A stretch of 64,000 nt of DNA. It comes from DASZIT01 sp963709665 (lineage in GTDB: Bacteria; Actinomycetota; Acidimicrobiia; Acidimicrobiales; RAAP-2). The translations under genes and the position numbers were made by a program. Positions 27,380-35,248 of the stretch are shown in pieces (positions within the stretch are counted from its first letter, which is position 1; every line of letters starts with the position of its first letter). The stretch lies in assembly GCA_963709665.1 (NCBI GenBank), contig CAVPWU010000002.1:992001-1056000 (forward strand). Direction: 5' to 3'. The notes beneath the pieces were generated by a model. The model had not been told where the DNA came from, made no database searches, and saw only the letters and a program-made list of their open reading frames with translations.

Positions 27380-28636
27380 TCAGCCGAGGCCCAGGGCCCG
27401 GCTGTCGAAGTCGCCCTCGTCGAAGGGCCCCACCACCGACAGGGTGCGGGGGGCGGCGGCCAGGTCGGTGGCGGCCTGGGCCACGTCGTCGAGCGTCACC
27501 GCCTCCACCCGGTCGAGGATCTCGTCGACCTCGAGCACCTGGCCATGGAGGAGGAGGCTGGACCCGATGCGGCTCATCCGGGCCCCGGAGTCCTCCGAGG
27601 CCAGCAACATCTCCGCCCGGAGGTTCCCCTTGGCGATGGCCAGCTCCCGCGGGGTGATCCCCTGACGCCCCAGGCTCTCGAGCTGGTCGGTGACGATGGC
27701 CAGCACCTCGTCGACGTGCTCGGGGGCGGTGCCCAGACCGACGTTGACCGCTCCCCCGTCCTGGTAGGCCATCCGGTCGGACCACACCGAGTAGGCCAGA
27801 CCCCGGCGCTCCCGGATCTCCTGGAACAGCCGGCTGGAGAGGCCGCCGCCCAGGACATGGTTGAGCAGGGCCAGGGGGTAGCGGCGCGGGTCGAACCGGT
27901 CGACCGACCGCATGCCCAGGATGACCTGGGCCTGCTCGGTGGGGCGCCGGGTGACCCGGAGGGGCTCCACCGACTGGTCGGGGGCCAGGCGCTCGGGCCG
28001 CTCCCCGCCGGTGACGCCGGAGCTGCGCTCCTCGAGCCCGGCCACCACCTGGTGGTGGTCGAGGTCGCCGGCCACCGCCGCCACCATGTTGCCGGGGCGG
28101 TAGTGGTGCTCGAAGAAGTGACGGATCTGGTCGGCGGTGACCGCCGAGATCGACTCCTCGGTGCCCAGGACGTCCCGGCCCAGCGGGTGGTCGGGGAAGA
28201 GGGTGGCCGAGCTCTGCTCGGCGGCCTGGTCCGAGGGTTCGTCGGCGTGCATCAGGATCTCGTCGAGGATGACCGACCGCTCGGCGTCGAGGTCGGAGGC
28301 CCGGAGGGCCGGCCGCCACATGATGTCGGAGAGGATGTCGAGGCCGAGGGTGAGGTGCTCGGCCAACAGCCGGATGTAGAAGGAGGTGTACTCCTTGGTG
28401 GTGAAGGCGTTGAAGTCCCCACCCACCTCGTCCACCGCCTCGGCGATGGCCGAGGGCGACCGGTCCTCGGTGCCCTTGAACAGCAGGTGCTCGAGGACGT
28501 GGGAGGCCCCGGCGCGCTCGGGGGACTCGTCGCGCGAGCCGGTGCCGACCCAGAACCCGATGCACACCGAGCGGGCGTCGCCCATGGCCTCGGTGGCCAC
28601 CGCCATCCCGGAGGACAGGGTCTCCACGGCGATCAT
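27380..28636 (-). CDS. M16 family zinc peptidase (pitrilysin/MPP-like)
   Basis: The 418-residue protein has the inverted zinc motif HVLEH (His46, Glu49, His50) and the downstream glutamate helix around ERSVILDEILMHAD, then a second non-catalytic M16 half. It has no signal peptide and is probably a cytoplasmic processing or peptide-degrading protease. It follows pnp, a conserved pairing in actinobacteria and firmicutes. Substrate unknown. Confidence 0.92.
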   Translation of the reverse strand: MIAVETLSSGMAVATEAMGDARSVCIGFWVGTGSRDESPERAGASHVLEHLLFKGTEDRSPSAIAEAVDEVGGDFNAFTTKEYTSFYIRLLAEHLTLGLDILSDIMWRPALRASDLDAERSVILDEILMHADEPSDQAAEQSSATLFPDHPLGRDVLGTEESISAVTADQIRHFFEHHYRPGNMVAAVAGDLDHHQVVAGLEERSSGVTGGERPERLAPDQSVEPLRVTRRPTEQAQVILGMRSVDRFDPRRYPLALLNHVLGGGLSSRLFQEIRERRGLAYSVWSDRMAYQDGGAVNVGLGTAPEHVDEVLAIVTDQLESLGRQGITPRELAIAKGNLRAEMLLASEDSGARMSRIGSSLLLHGQVLEVDEILDRVEAVTLDDVAQAATDLAAAPRTLSVVGPFDEGDFDSRALGLG

Positions 28637-28665
28637 CGGGGGGTCCCGCTCACGGTCGGGACGAC

Positions 28666-28686
28666 GGGAGGAGGCGACGTCCTCCC
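28666..28686 (-). other. Hairpin between pnp and the M16 gene
   Basis: GGGAGGA pairs with TCCTCCC across a 7-nt loop in the 93-bp gap after pnp. There is no T tract, so it may be a processing or stability element rather than a terminator. Confidence 0.4.
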
Positions 28687-28729
28687 GGGGGACCGGCGCG
28701 GTGGCCGGTACCCCGGGGGACGTGACGTC

Positions 28730-31207
28730 TCACCGACGACGGCGGCCACCCCGGCCGCGCCCGCCGCCCTCGGAGCGCTCGGGCGATCCGGTGGTGGCGG
28801 GACCGAGGTCGCCGAACTCCTGGACCAGCTCGGCCTCGAAGCTGTCCTCGAAGGAGGCGGCACCGGCCGGCGCCGCCGAGGTGCGGACCCGGTTGGGGCC
28901 ACCGCGGTCGTCGGGGTCGGAGCGGTCGTCCCGGCTCGAGCTGCGGTCGTCCCGGCTCGAGCTGCGACCACCACCGTCGCCACGCGACGGACGCTCCGAG
29001 GAGGACGACGAGCCGTTCTCCTCGGGGGCCTCGCCGGCCAGCGACAGGGACACCTTGCCCTGCGGGTCGATGTCGTCGACCTTGACCTCCACCGGCTGGC
29101 CCAGCTCGAGGACGTCCTCGACCCGCTCCACCCGCTTTCCCCGGCCGATCTTGGAGATGTGGAGGAGGCCGTCACGTCCGGGGAGGATGTTGACGAAGGC
29201 GCCGAACTTGGTGATGTTGACCACCTTGCCCTCGTAGGTGGCGCCCACCTCGGCCAGCGGCGGGTCGAGGATGGTGCCGATCCGACGGCGGGCCTCCTCG
29301 ACGGCGTTGCCGTCCTTGGCCCCGATGGTCACGGTGCCCACCATGCCGTCGTCGTCGACGGCGATGTCGGCGCCCGTCTCGAGCTGGAGGGCGTTGATGA
29401 CCTTGCCCTTGGGCCCGATGACCTCGCCGATCTTGTCCATGGGGATCTCGAAGGAGATGATCTTCGGCGCCGACGAGGCCACGTCACCGCGGGGCTCGGC
29501 GATGGCGCCGGCCATCACGTCCAGGATGGTGAGCCGTGCCTCCTTGGCCTGGAGCAGCGCCTTGGCCAGCACGTCGGCGGGCAGGCCGTCGATCTTGGTG
29601 TCGAGCTGCAGGGCGGTCACCACGTCGCGGGTCCCGGCCACCTTGAAGTCCATGTCGCCGAAGGCGTCCTCCGCCCCCAGGATGTCGGTGAGGGTGACGT
29701 AGGAGCCCTCGTCGAACACCAGGCCCATGGCGATGCCGGCCACCGGCGCCTTGATCGGCACCCCGGCCGCCATCAGCGACAGGGTGGAGCCGCAGACCGA
29801 CGCCATCGACGTCGAACCGTTGGAGGCCAGCACGTCGGAGACCAGGCGGTAGGTGTAGGGGAAGTCCTCTTCGTAGGGGATCACCGGCAGCAGCGCCCGC
29901 TCGGCCAGCAGGCCGTGGCCGATCTCCCGCCGCTTGGGGCCGCGCATGAAGCCGGTCTCACCGGTGGAGAAGGGCGGGAAGTTGTAGTGGTGCATGTACC
30001 GCTTGGAGTCCACCGGGGTGATGGTGTCGAGCAGCTGGTTCATGCGGGGCATGCCCAGGGTGGTCACGTTGAGCACCTGGGTCTCGCCACGCTGGAAGAG
30101 GGCCGAACCGTGGGCGGTGGGCAGCAGGTCGATCTCGGCCGACAGCGGCCGGATGTCCGCCGTCCCCCGGCCGTCGATGCGGATGCCCTCGTCGACGATC
30201 CGCTTCCGGACCAGCTTCTTGGTGAGGCCCTTGACGGCCGCCTTGATCTCGCGCTCGCGGTCGGGGAACTCGGGCGACAGGGTGGCCACGATCTCGGCGG
30301 TGGCCTCGGCCAGGGCGTCGTTGCGCTCGGCCTTGGCGGTGAAGGCATTCGCCTTGGCCACCGGGTCGGTGCCGACGGCCGCCACCCGCTCCCACACGTC
30401 GTCCCCGTAGTCGGAGAAGGTGGAGAACTCGATGGGCTGGATCGGCCCGCGGGCGGCCACGTGCTCGGCCACCAGCTGGCGCTGGAGGACGATGGACTCG
30501 CGGATCCACGTCTTGGCGGCCTCGAGGCCGTCGGCCAGCACCTCCTCGGTGACCTGCGGGGCGCCCTCCTCGTAGTACTGGAAGGAACGCTCGGTGCCGC
30601 CGGCCTCCACCATCATGATGGCGATCTCGGCGTCGTCGCCGTCACCCAGGGCCCGTCCGGCCACCACCAGTTCGAAGGTCGACTCCTCGCCCTCCTCGAA
30701 GGTGGGGTGCGGGATCCACTGCCCGTCGGTGTTGTAGGCCACCCGGACCGCCCCGATGGGGCCGTCGAAGGGGATGCCGGAGAGCAGCAGGGCGGCGGAG
30801 GCGGTGTTGATGGCCAGGACGTCGTGCGGGTTGACCTGGTCGGCGCCGAAGATGGTGCCCACCACGTGGACCTCGTTCCGGAACCCCTTGGGGAACGACG
30901 GGCGGAGGGGGCGGTCGATCAGCCGGCAGGTCAGGATGGCCTGGTCGGAGGACTTGCCCTCCCGGCGGAAGAACGAGCCGGGGATCTTCCCGGCGGCGTA
31001 GGCCCGCTCCTCGATGTCCACGGTGAGCGGAAAGAAGTCGGTGCCCTCCCGGACCGAGCGGGCGGCGGTGGCGGTGGCCAGCAGGACGGTGTCGCCGATG
31101 CGGCCCACCACCGCCCCGTCGGCCAGCTGGGCCAGCTTCCCGGATTCGAAGGTGAGGGTGCGGTCGGTCCCCGAGATCGGGGCTGAGACGGAGATGGCGT
31201 CTGACAT
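28730..31207 (-). CDS. pnp: Polyribonucleotide nucleotidyltransferase
   Basis: PNPase degrades RNA 3'-to-5' phosphorolytically and can add tails. The 825-residue protein has two RNase PH-like domains separated by a helical domain, a KH domain with GEVIGPKGKVINAL, and an S1 domain (YEGKVVNITKFGAFVNI). Beyond S1 is an extension of about 100 residues rich in Ser/Arg/Asp with a 21-bp duplication (SSSRDDR twice), and a basic Gly/Arg-rich end. It is downstream of rpsO and a long hairpin, as in many bacteria. Confidence 0.97.
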   Translation of the reverse strand: MSDAISVSAPISGTDRTLTFESGKLAQLADGAVVGRIGDTVLLATATAARSVREGTDFFPLTVDIEERAYAAGKIPGSFFRREGKSSDQAILTCRLIDRPLRPSFPKGFRNEVHVVGTIFGADQVNPHDVLAINTASAALLLSGIPFDGPIGAVRVAYNTDGQWIPHPTFEEGEESTFELVVAGRALGDGDDAEIAIMMVEAGGTERSFQYYEEGAPQVTEEVLADGLEAAKTWIRESIVLQRQLVAEHVAARGPIQPIEFSTFSDYGDDVWERVAAVGTDPVAKANAFTAKAERNDALAEATAEIVATLSPEFPDREREIKAAVKGLTKKLVRKRIVDEGIRIDGRGTADIRPLSAEIDLLPTAHGSALFQRGETQVLNVTTLGMPRMNQLLDTITPVDSKRYMHHYNFPPFSTGETGFMRGPKRREIGHGLLAERALLPVIPYEEDFPYTYRLVSDVLASNGSTSMASVCGSTLSLMAAGVPIKAPVAGIAMGLVFDEGSYVTLTDILGAEDAFGDMDFKVAGTRDVVTALQLDTKIDGLPADVLAKALLQAKEARLTILDVMAGAIAEPRGDVASSAPKIISFEIPMDKIGEVIGPKGKVINALQLETGADIAVDDDGMVGTVTIGAKDGNAVEEARRRIGTILDPPLAEVGATYEGKVVNITKFGAFVNILPGRDGLLHISKIGRGKRVERVEDVLELGQPVEVKVDDIDPQGKVSLSLAGEAPEENGSSSSSERPSRGDGGGRSSSRDDRSSSRDDRSDPDDRGGPNRVRTSAAPAGAASFEDSFEAELVQEFGDLGPATTGSPERSEGGGRGRGGRRRR

Positions 31208-31248
31208 GACGCTCCTTGTTCTGTTCGGGGGCTCCCCGAGTCAGCTGC

Positions 31249-31293
31249 CAGTTGTCGAGCACCCGGCCATGCACCGGGGGGTCGGCAACTGGT
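31249..31293 (-). other. Long stem-loop between rpsO and pnp (pnp leader)
   Basis: CCAGTTGTCGA (31249-31259) pairs with TCGGCAACTGG (31283-31293) in an 11-bp stem with one G-U pair, with an inner CCCGG/CCGGG stem. Its position matches the RNase III-processed leader stem that controls pnp in other bacteria; it could also attenuate read-through from rpsO. Confidence 0.6.
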
Positions 31294-31473
31294 GACTGAC
31301 ATCGGCCGGAGCCCAGTCATTGTTCACGGACCGCCGCCGTGGCGATGGGCCGGTGCTGCGTCCGGTCGGCACGGTGCCGGCCGGTGACCAGCGGCTCCCG
31401 GTCGATAGGCGAGGGGTGCCGATGGAGAAATTGCGACCGCCCGGCCGGGGCCGGGCGGGTCAGACGATGCCGA

Positions 31474-31731
31474 CTAGCGGCGGAGGCCGAGGCGACCGAT
31501 GATCTCACGGTAGCGCTCGACGTCGTTGTTCCTCACGTAGTCGAGCAGCCGGCGACGGCGCCCGATCAGCTTGAGCAGGCCACGACGGGTGTGGTGGTCG
31601 CCCTTGTGCACCTTCAGGTGCTCGGTGAGATGGGTGATCCTCTCGCTGAGGATGGCGATCTGTACTTCGGGTGATCCGGTGTCCGTCTCGTGGAGGCGGT
31701 ACTCGGAGATTGTGGCCTGCTTGTCGGGCAT
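31474..31731 (-). CDS. rpsO: 30S ribosomal protein S15
   Basis: The 85-residue protein is full length with the hallmark helices EVQIAILSERITHLTEHL and RRGLLKLIGRRRRLLDYV. S15 binds 16S rRNA early in 30S assembly. A possible -10 (TACCAT, minus strand, 31799-31794) would give a leader of about 56 nt. The gap of about 265 bp to pnp holds only the long stem-loop. Confidence 0.97.
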   Translation of the reverse strand: MPDKQATISEYRLHETDTGSPEVQIAILSERITHLTEHLKVHKGDHHTRRGLLKLIGRRRRLLDYVRNNDVERYREIIGRLGLRR

Positions 31732-31833
31732 GGGTGGGGCGACCTCGTGAACGTTCGGAAGGGGCGGCGGACAGGGTCCGTCCAGCCGCATCAATGGTAG
31801 CAGGCCCCACATGGCCCGGGGGCCGGCCACACG

Positions 31834-31862
31834 CCGGATCCGGCCGCGGGGGCCGGATCCGG
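31834..31862 (-). terminator. GC-rich hairpin after the peroxiredoxin gene
   Basis: CCGGATCCGGCC (31834-31845) and GGCCGGATCCGG (31851-31862) form a perfect 12-bp stem with a 5-nt loop, starting 46 bp beyond the peroxiredoxin stop. It lacks a T tract, as is frequent in high-GC actinobacteria. Confidence 0.55.
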
Positions 31863-31908
31863 TGGCGTTGCCTGATCGGGCCGGCGGGCGGACGCCCGCC
31901 GCTCCGGA

Positions 31909-32544
31909 CTACTTGTTGGGCTGGGGCGTGACCCGCAGGTAGGGCTTGACCGGGGTGAAGCCCTTCGGGAACCGCTCCTTGGCCTCGTCGTCGGAGACGG
32001 CCGGGACGATAATGACGTCGTCGCCGTCGGTCCAGTTGACCGGGGTGGCCACCTTGTAGTCGGCGGTCAGCTGCAGCGAGTCGAGGACCCGGAGCACCTC
32101 GGAGATGTTCCGCCCGGTGGAGGCCGGGTAGGTCAGGGTCAGCTTGACCTTCTTGTCGGGGCCGATGATGAACACCGAGCGCACCGTCAGGGTGTCGTTG
32201 GCGTTGGGGTGGATCATGTCGTAGAGGTCGGCCACCTTGCGGTCCTCGTCCCCGATGAGCGGGAAGTTGAGGGCGGTGCCCTGGGTCTCCTCGATGTCGC
32301 CGGCCCACTTGCCGTGCGAGGTGACGTCGTCCACCGATACGCCGATCAGCTTGGTGTTGCGCTTGTCGAACTCGGGCTTGGCCTTGGCGAAGGCGCCCAG
32401 CTCGGTGGTGCACACCGGTGTGAAGTCCTTGGGGTGGGAGAAGAGGATGCCCCAGCTGTCGCCGAGGTACTCGTGGAAGTTGATGGTCCCCTCGGTCGTC
32501 TCCGCAGTGAAGTCGGGGGCTTCGTCGCCCAGACGGATTGCCAT
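31909..32544 (-). CDS. 1-Cys peroxiredoxin (Prx6-type)
   Basis: This 211-residue peroxiredoxin reduces peroxides through Cys45 in DFTPVCTTELG. No resolving cysteine is present and the C-terminal extension (NWTDGDDVIIVPAVSD) is typical of the Prx6 class, which uses an external reductant. The ATG follows CAAGGAGC, a good ribosome-binding site. A -10 (TAGCCT, minus strand, 32637-32632) would give a leader of about 80 nt. It is monocistronic between rpsO and a divergent HAD gene. Confidence 0.95.
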   Translation of the reverse strand: MAIRLGDEAPDFTAETTEGTINFHEYLGDSWGILFSHPKDFTPVCTTELGAFAKAKPEFDKRNTKLIGVSVDDVTSHGKWAGDIEETQGTALNFPLIGDEDRKVADLYDMIHPNANDTLTVRSVFIIGPDKKVKLTLTYPASTGRNISEVLRVLDSLQLTADYKVATPVNWTDGDDVIIVPAVSDDEAKERFPKGFTPVKPYLRVTPQPNK

Positions 32545-32711
32545 AGTGCTGCTCCTTGTGTGCTGGTGGTGGGTACTGGCGATGGTGCCTGACCAGGCCC
32601 CTGGCACGATCGCCATGGCCCGACCGGACCCAGGCTAGTGGGTGGCGACCCAATTGTCGACCGGCTGGGTCGTGAATGATCGGTCGTACGGCTCGGGCAT
32701 CATGGTGGCCG

Positions 32712-33365
32712 ATGCCCGACCTCGCCGCCTTCGACCTCGACGGGACCCTCACCGAGGGAGGGAGCGTCTTCGCCTTTCTGGTGGCGGTGGCCGGGCGCCG
32801 GGCGGTGACCCGGGCGTCGGCCTCCCTCTCCCCCGCCCTGGCCCGGGCGGCGGTGGCCGGCGGCACGGTGGCCGACGACACCAAGCAGCGCCTCTTCCGG
32901 CGGGTGCTGGCCGGCGTGGAGGTCGACCGGCTCGAGGCGGTGGCCCGGCAGTTCGCCGAGGACCACCTGCGCGACCACCTCCGGGATGACGTCCACCGCC
33001 GGTTCGGCTGGCACCGGGACCGCGGGGATCGCCTGGTCATCGTCTCCGCCTCCCCCGAGGCCTACGTCGCCCCCATCGGCCGGCTCCTGGGCGCCGACCA
33101 TGCGGTGGCCACCCGCCTGGCCGTCGAGGACGGCCGGCTGACCGGCGGGTACGAGGGCCGGAACTGCCGGGGCGAGGAGAAGCTCCTCCGCCTCCGGGCA
33201 TGGCGCGACGGCCTCGAGGACCCGGGCACCCGCCTCTGGGCCTACGGCAACAGCCGCGGCGACCTGCGGATGCTGGGGGCGGCCGACGTCGGGGTCAACG
33301 TGGGGCGACTGGGCGCACTGGGGCGACTCCGGGCCTACCCGGGGTTGGCCGCCTCACAGCCGTAG
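32712..33365 (+). CDS. HAD-superfamily phosphatase (HAD-IB, SerB-like)
   Basis: The 217-residue protein has all HAD motifs: nucleophile Asp8 and acid Asp10 in FDLDGTL, VIVSASPE (motif II), a lysine near GEEKLLRL and GNSRGDLRML (motif III). The helical C1 cap matches HAD-IB phosphatases such as phosphoserine phosphatase and CicA-like proteins; the substrate cannot be fixed. The ATG at 32712 places the nucleophile at the usual position. It is convergent with the DUF222-HNH gene. Confidence 0.88.
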   Translation: MPDLAAFDLDGTLTEGGSVFAFLVAVAGRRAVTRASASLSPALARAAVAGGTVADDTKQRLFRRVLAGVEVDRLEAVARQFAEDHLRDHLRDDVHRRFGWHRDRGDRLVIVSASPEAYVAPIGRLLGADHAVATRLAVEDGRLTGGYEGRNCRGEEKLLRLRAWRDGLEDPGTRLWAYGNSRGDLRMLGAADVGVNVGRLGALGRLRAYPGLAASQP

Positions 33366-33438
33366 CCACGGGCCGACCGTCGCCGGCTCGCATCCGGATG
33401 CCACACCGGGTCGCTCGGACCATCCGGACCTGGTGGTC

Positions 33439-35136
33439 CTAGTCGGCCGCGTGGTCGGTGTCGGACAGTCGACCGTCCCGGTCGTCCGGATTCCCAGGTC
33501 CGTCTCCACCCGGTCCCCCGCTGACGGTGGCCTTCGAGCGGGCGGCCTTCGCCTCCTCGGTGTCGAAGCCGAGGTCCGGCTCCTGCCCGAAGGCGGGTGG
33601 ACCCGTGAACGTCCAGACAGGGTGGTCGCGGTCGGAGCCCTCGGTCCGAGTGAGTGCCCAGTGCTCGTGGGTCTTCAGGTGGTGGTGCCAGCGGCACAGG
33701 AGGGCCAGGTTGTCGAGCTCGGTCAAGCCGCCGGCCTCCACCGGCAGGGTGTGGTCGATCTCGAGGAGGTGTCGGGACCGGCAGCCCGGCACCACGCACT
33801 GCATCCGGTCCCGGTAGGCGAGAGCGGTGCGCAACCGGGCGTTGATGGTGCGCCCGGCGTGGCAGACCGTGTGGATTCCGTCGTCTCCGGTGGCGAGGAA
33901 CCGCAGGAAGGAGTCGCTCATCATCGAGCGGGCCAGCTGCGGTGGGATGGGGCCCACGCCCTCGATCTCGCAGGTCCCGTCCTCGCCCGTGGTGCCGGTG
34001 ACCAGGGTGGTGAGGTCGACCACCACGGTGACCGCGCAGGTGGGGGGACGGTTGACGACGGAGGAGACGTCGAGGTCGGGGCCTGCCTCGGTCGGAGTCG
34101 GGGTGCGCGGGCCCGGGGAGCCGGACACCGCGGAACGGACAACGATGCCGGCTTCCCCGCCGTCCGGCCCACTGTCCGCGGGCTCGACGAACTCGGTGCC
34201 GGGATCGCTGTCGGTATCGGTGTCACTCACCGACCGGTCCCCGGAAGTGGTCACCAGGGCGAAGAGGGCATCGGCGGCCAGTGCCCGATGGGGCTCGGAC
34301 CCCTCGGGGAGACCCGCCCGACGGGCCTGGCGGCGGAGCCCGGTCGCCACCGCATCGATCTGGGCCCGGAGCCTCGCTCCCCGTTCGGTGGTGTCGGACC
34401 CTTGGTAGCGGAAGCTCCCGTCGGCGTCGAACCAGCAGGAGAACGACCGGTTGGAGTGGGCTCTGCGGGTGGCGGCCATCGGATCGACGCCGGACCGTCG
34501 GGCCCGGGCACGACGGCACCGCTCCTTCACGGCGGCGAAGTCCTGCTCATCGGCCCCCTGGAGCAGGGTGTCCTCGCTCCGTGGGTCCTCCTCGGCGGCT
34601 CCGGCCAGCTCCACCGCCTTGCTGCGGGAGAGGCGGCCGTCCCGGACCGCCTCCTCGGTGGAGGGGAGCTCCTTCAGCTGGCGGCTGAGCTTGACGGTGG
34701 AGCGGGCCTGGCCGGCCGGCACCCCCTCCACCTCCGAGAGCAGGGAGGCGGCGTCCCGGTGGCCCTCGTCCCTCCACACCCCGGTGGCGTCGATCCGGCG
34801 GGCCAGGAGGGTCTTCGCCCCAAAGCACAGGCGCTCGAGCCGGGCGAAGGCGGCGTAGAGCTCCTTGGCCGCGCCACCATCCAGGCAATCGGCATCGAGC
34901 TTGTTGACCAACGACGACAGCGCCGTCACCGACGAGTCCATCTCTGCCCGCAGGCCACCGGCTGGCGCCGGGGTGGTTGCCCGAGGTGGGTCCGACCGCA
35001 CGCCCGCCGAGCGGACCCCGGCCGCCCTCCTCGACGACCGACCCGACCCGCTGCTCGCCCGGGTGCGGCGGATGCCGGTCGCTCCACCACCGGAACCGCT
35101 GCTCGCACCGTCCGCCCGCACGCCCGTCGAGGTCAT
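33439..35136 (-). CDS. DUF222 / HNH endonuclease domain protein (13E12 family)
   Basis: The 565-residue protein has an N-terminal DUF222 helical region (from about residue 65; ARRIDATGVWRDEG, SLLSEVEGVPAGQARSTVKL) and a C-terminal HNH nuclease motif: CVVPGCRSRHLLEIDH, then NLALLCRWHHHLKTH. The first 60 residues are a Ser/Arg/Gly low-complexity tail, and a long Ser/Asp/Pro linker lies in the middle. This family is abundant and multicopy in actinobacteria (the 13E12 repeat family of mycobacteria), with unproven function and possible mobility. I see no target-site duplication here. Confidence 0.88.
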   Translation of the reverse strand: MTSTGVRADGASSGSGGGATGIRRTRASSGSGRSSRRAAGVRSAGVRSDPPRATTPAPAGGLRAEMDSSVTALSSLVNKLDADCLDGGAAKELYAAFARLERLCFGAKTLLARRIDATGVWRDEGHRDAASLLSEVEGVPAGQARSTVKLSRQLKELPSTEEAVRDGRLSRSKAVELAGAAEEDPRSEDTLLQGADEQDFAAVKERCRRARARRSGVDPMAATRRAHSNRSFSCWFDADGSFRYQGSDTTERGARLRAQIDAVATGLRRQARRAGLPEGSEPHRALAADALFALVTTSGDRSVSDTDTDSDPGTEFVEPADSGPDGGEAGIVVRSAVSGSPGPRTPTPTEAGPDLDVSSVVNRPPTCAVTVVVDLTTLVTGTTGEDGTCEIEGVGPIPPQLARSMMSDSFLRFLATGDDGIHTVCHAGRTINARLRTALAYRDRMQCVVPGCRSRHLLEIDHTLPVEAGGLTELDNLALLCRWHHHLKTHEHWALTRTEGSDRDHPVWTFTGPPAFGQEPDLGFDTEEAKAARSKATVSGGPGGDGPGNPDDRDGRLSDTDHAAD

Positions 35137-35248
35137 GGATCCAGTACATCAGGAGGGTGTGACAGGTCCCGGGAGGGAGGGGCGCTGGACAGCGGGAACA
35201 CGGGGGCGGCTGAGGGGCGGCTGAGGGGCGCCGAGGTCGGCCCCCGGC

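Noticed and set aside
26615..31186. A 1523-codon open frame on the plus strand opposite pnp, the M16 gene and dapB
   Set aside because: It is the antisense shadow of strongly supported genes in very GC-rich DNA, where stop codons are rare in all frames; its composition is repetitive Gly/Val/Arg with no domain.
31748..31756. GAACGTTC near rpsO as an SOS box
   Set aside because: It lacks the N4 spacer of the LexA operator (GAAC-N4-GTTC), and rpsO is not an expected SOS gene.
33439..35136. The DUF222-HNH gene as part of a mobile element
   Set aside because: No terminal repeats, integrase, or target duplication surround it, and the family occurs in many copies as stand-alone genes.
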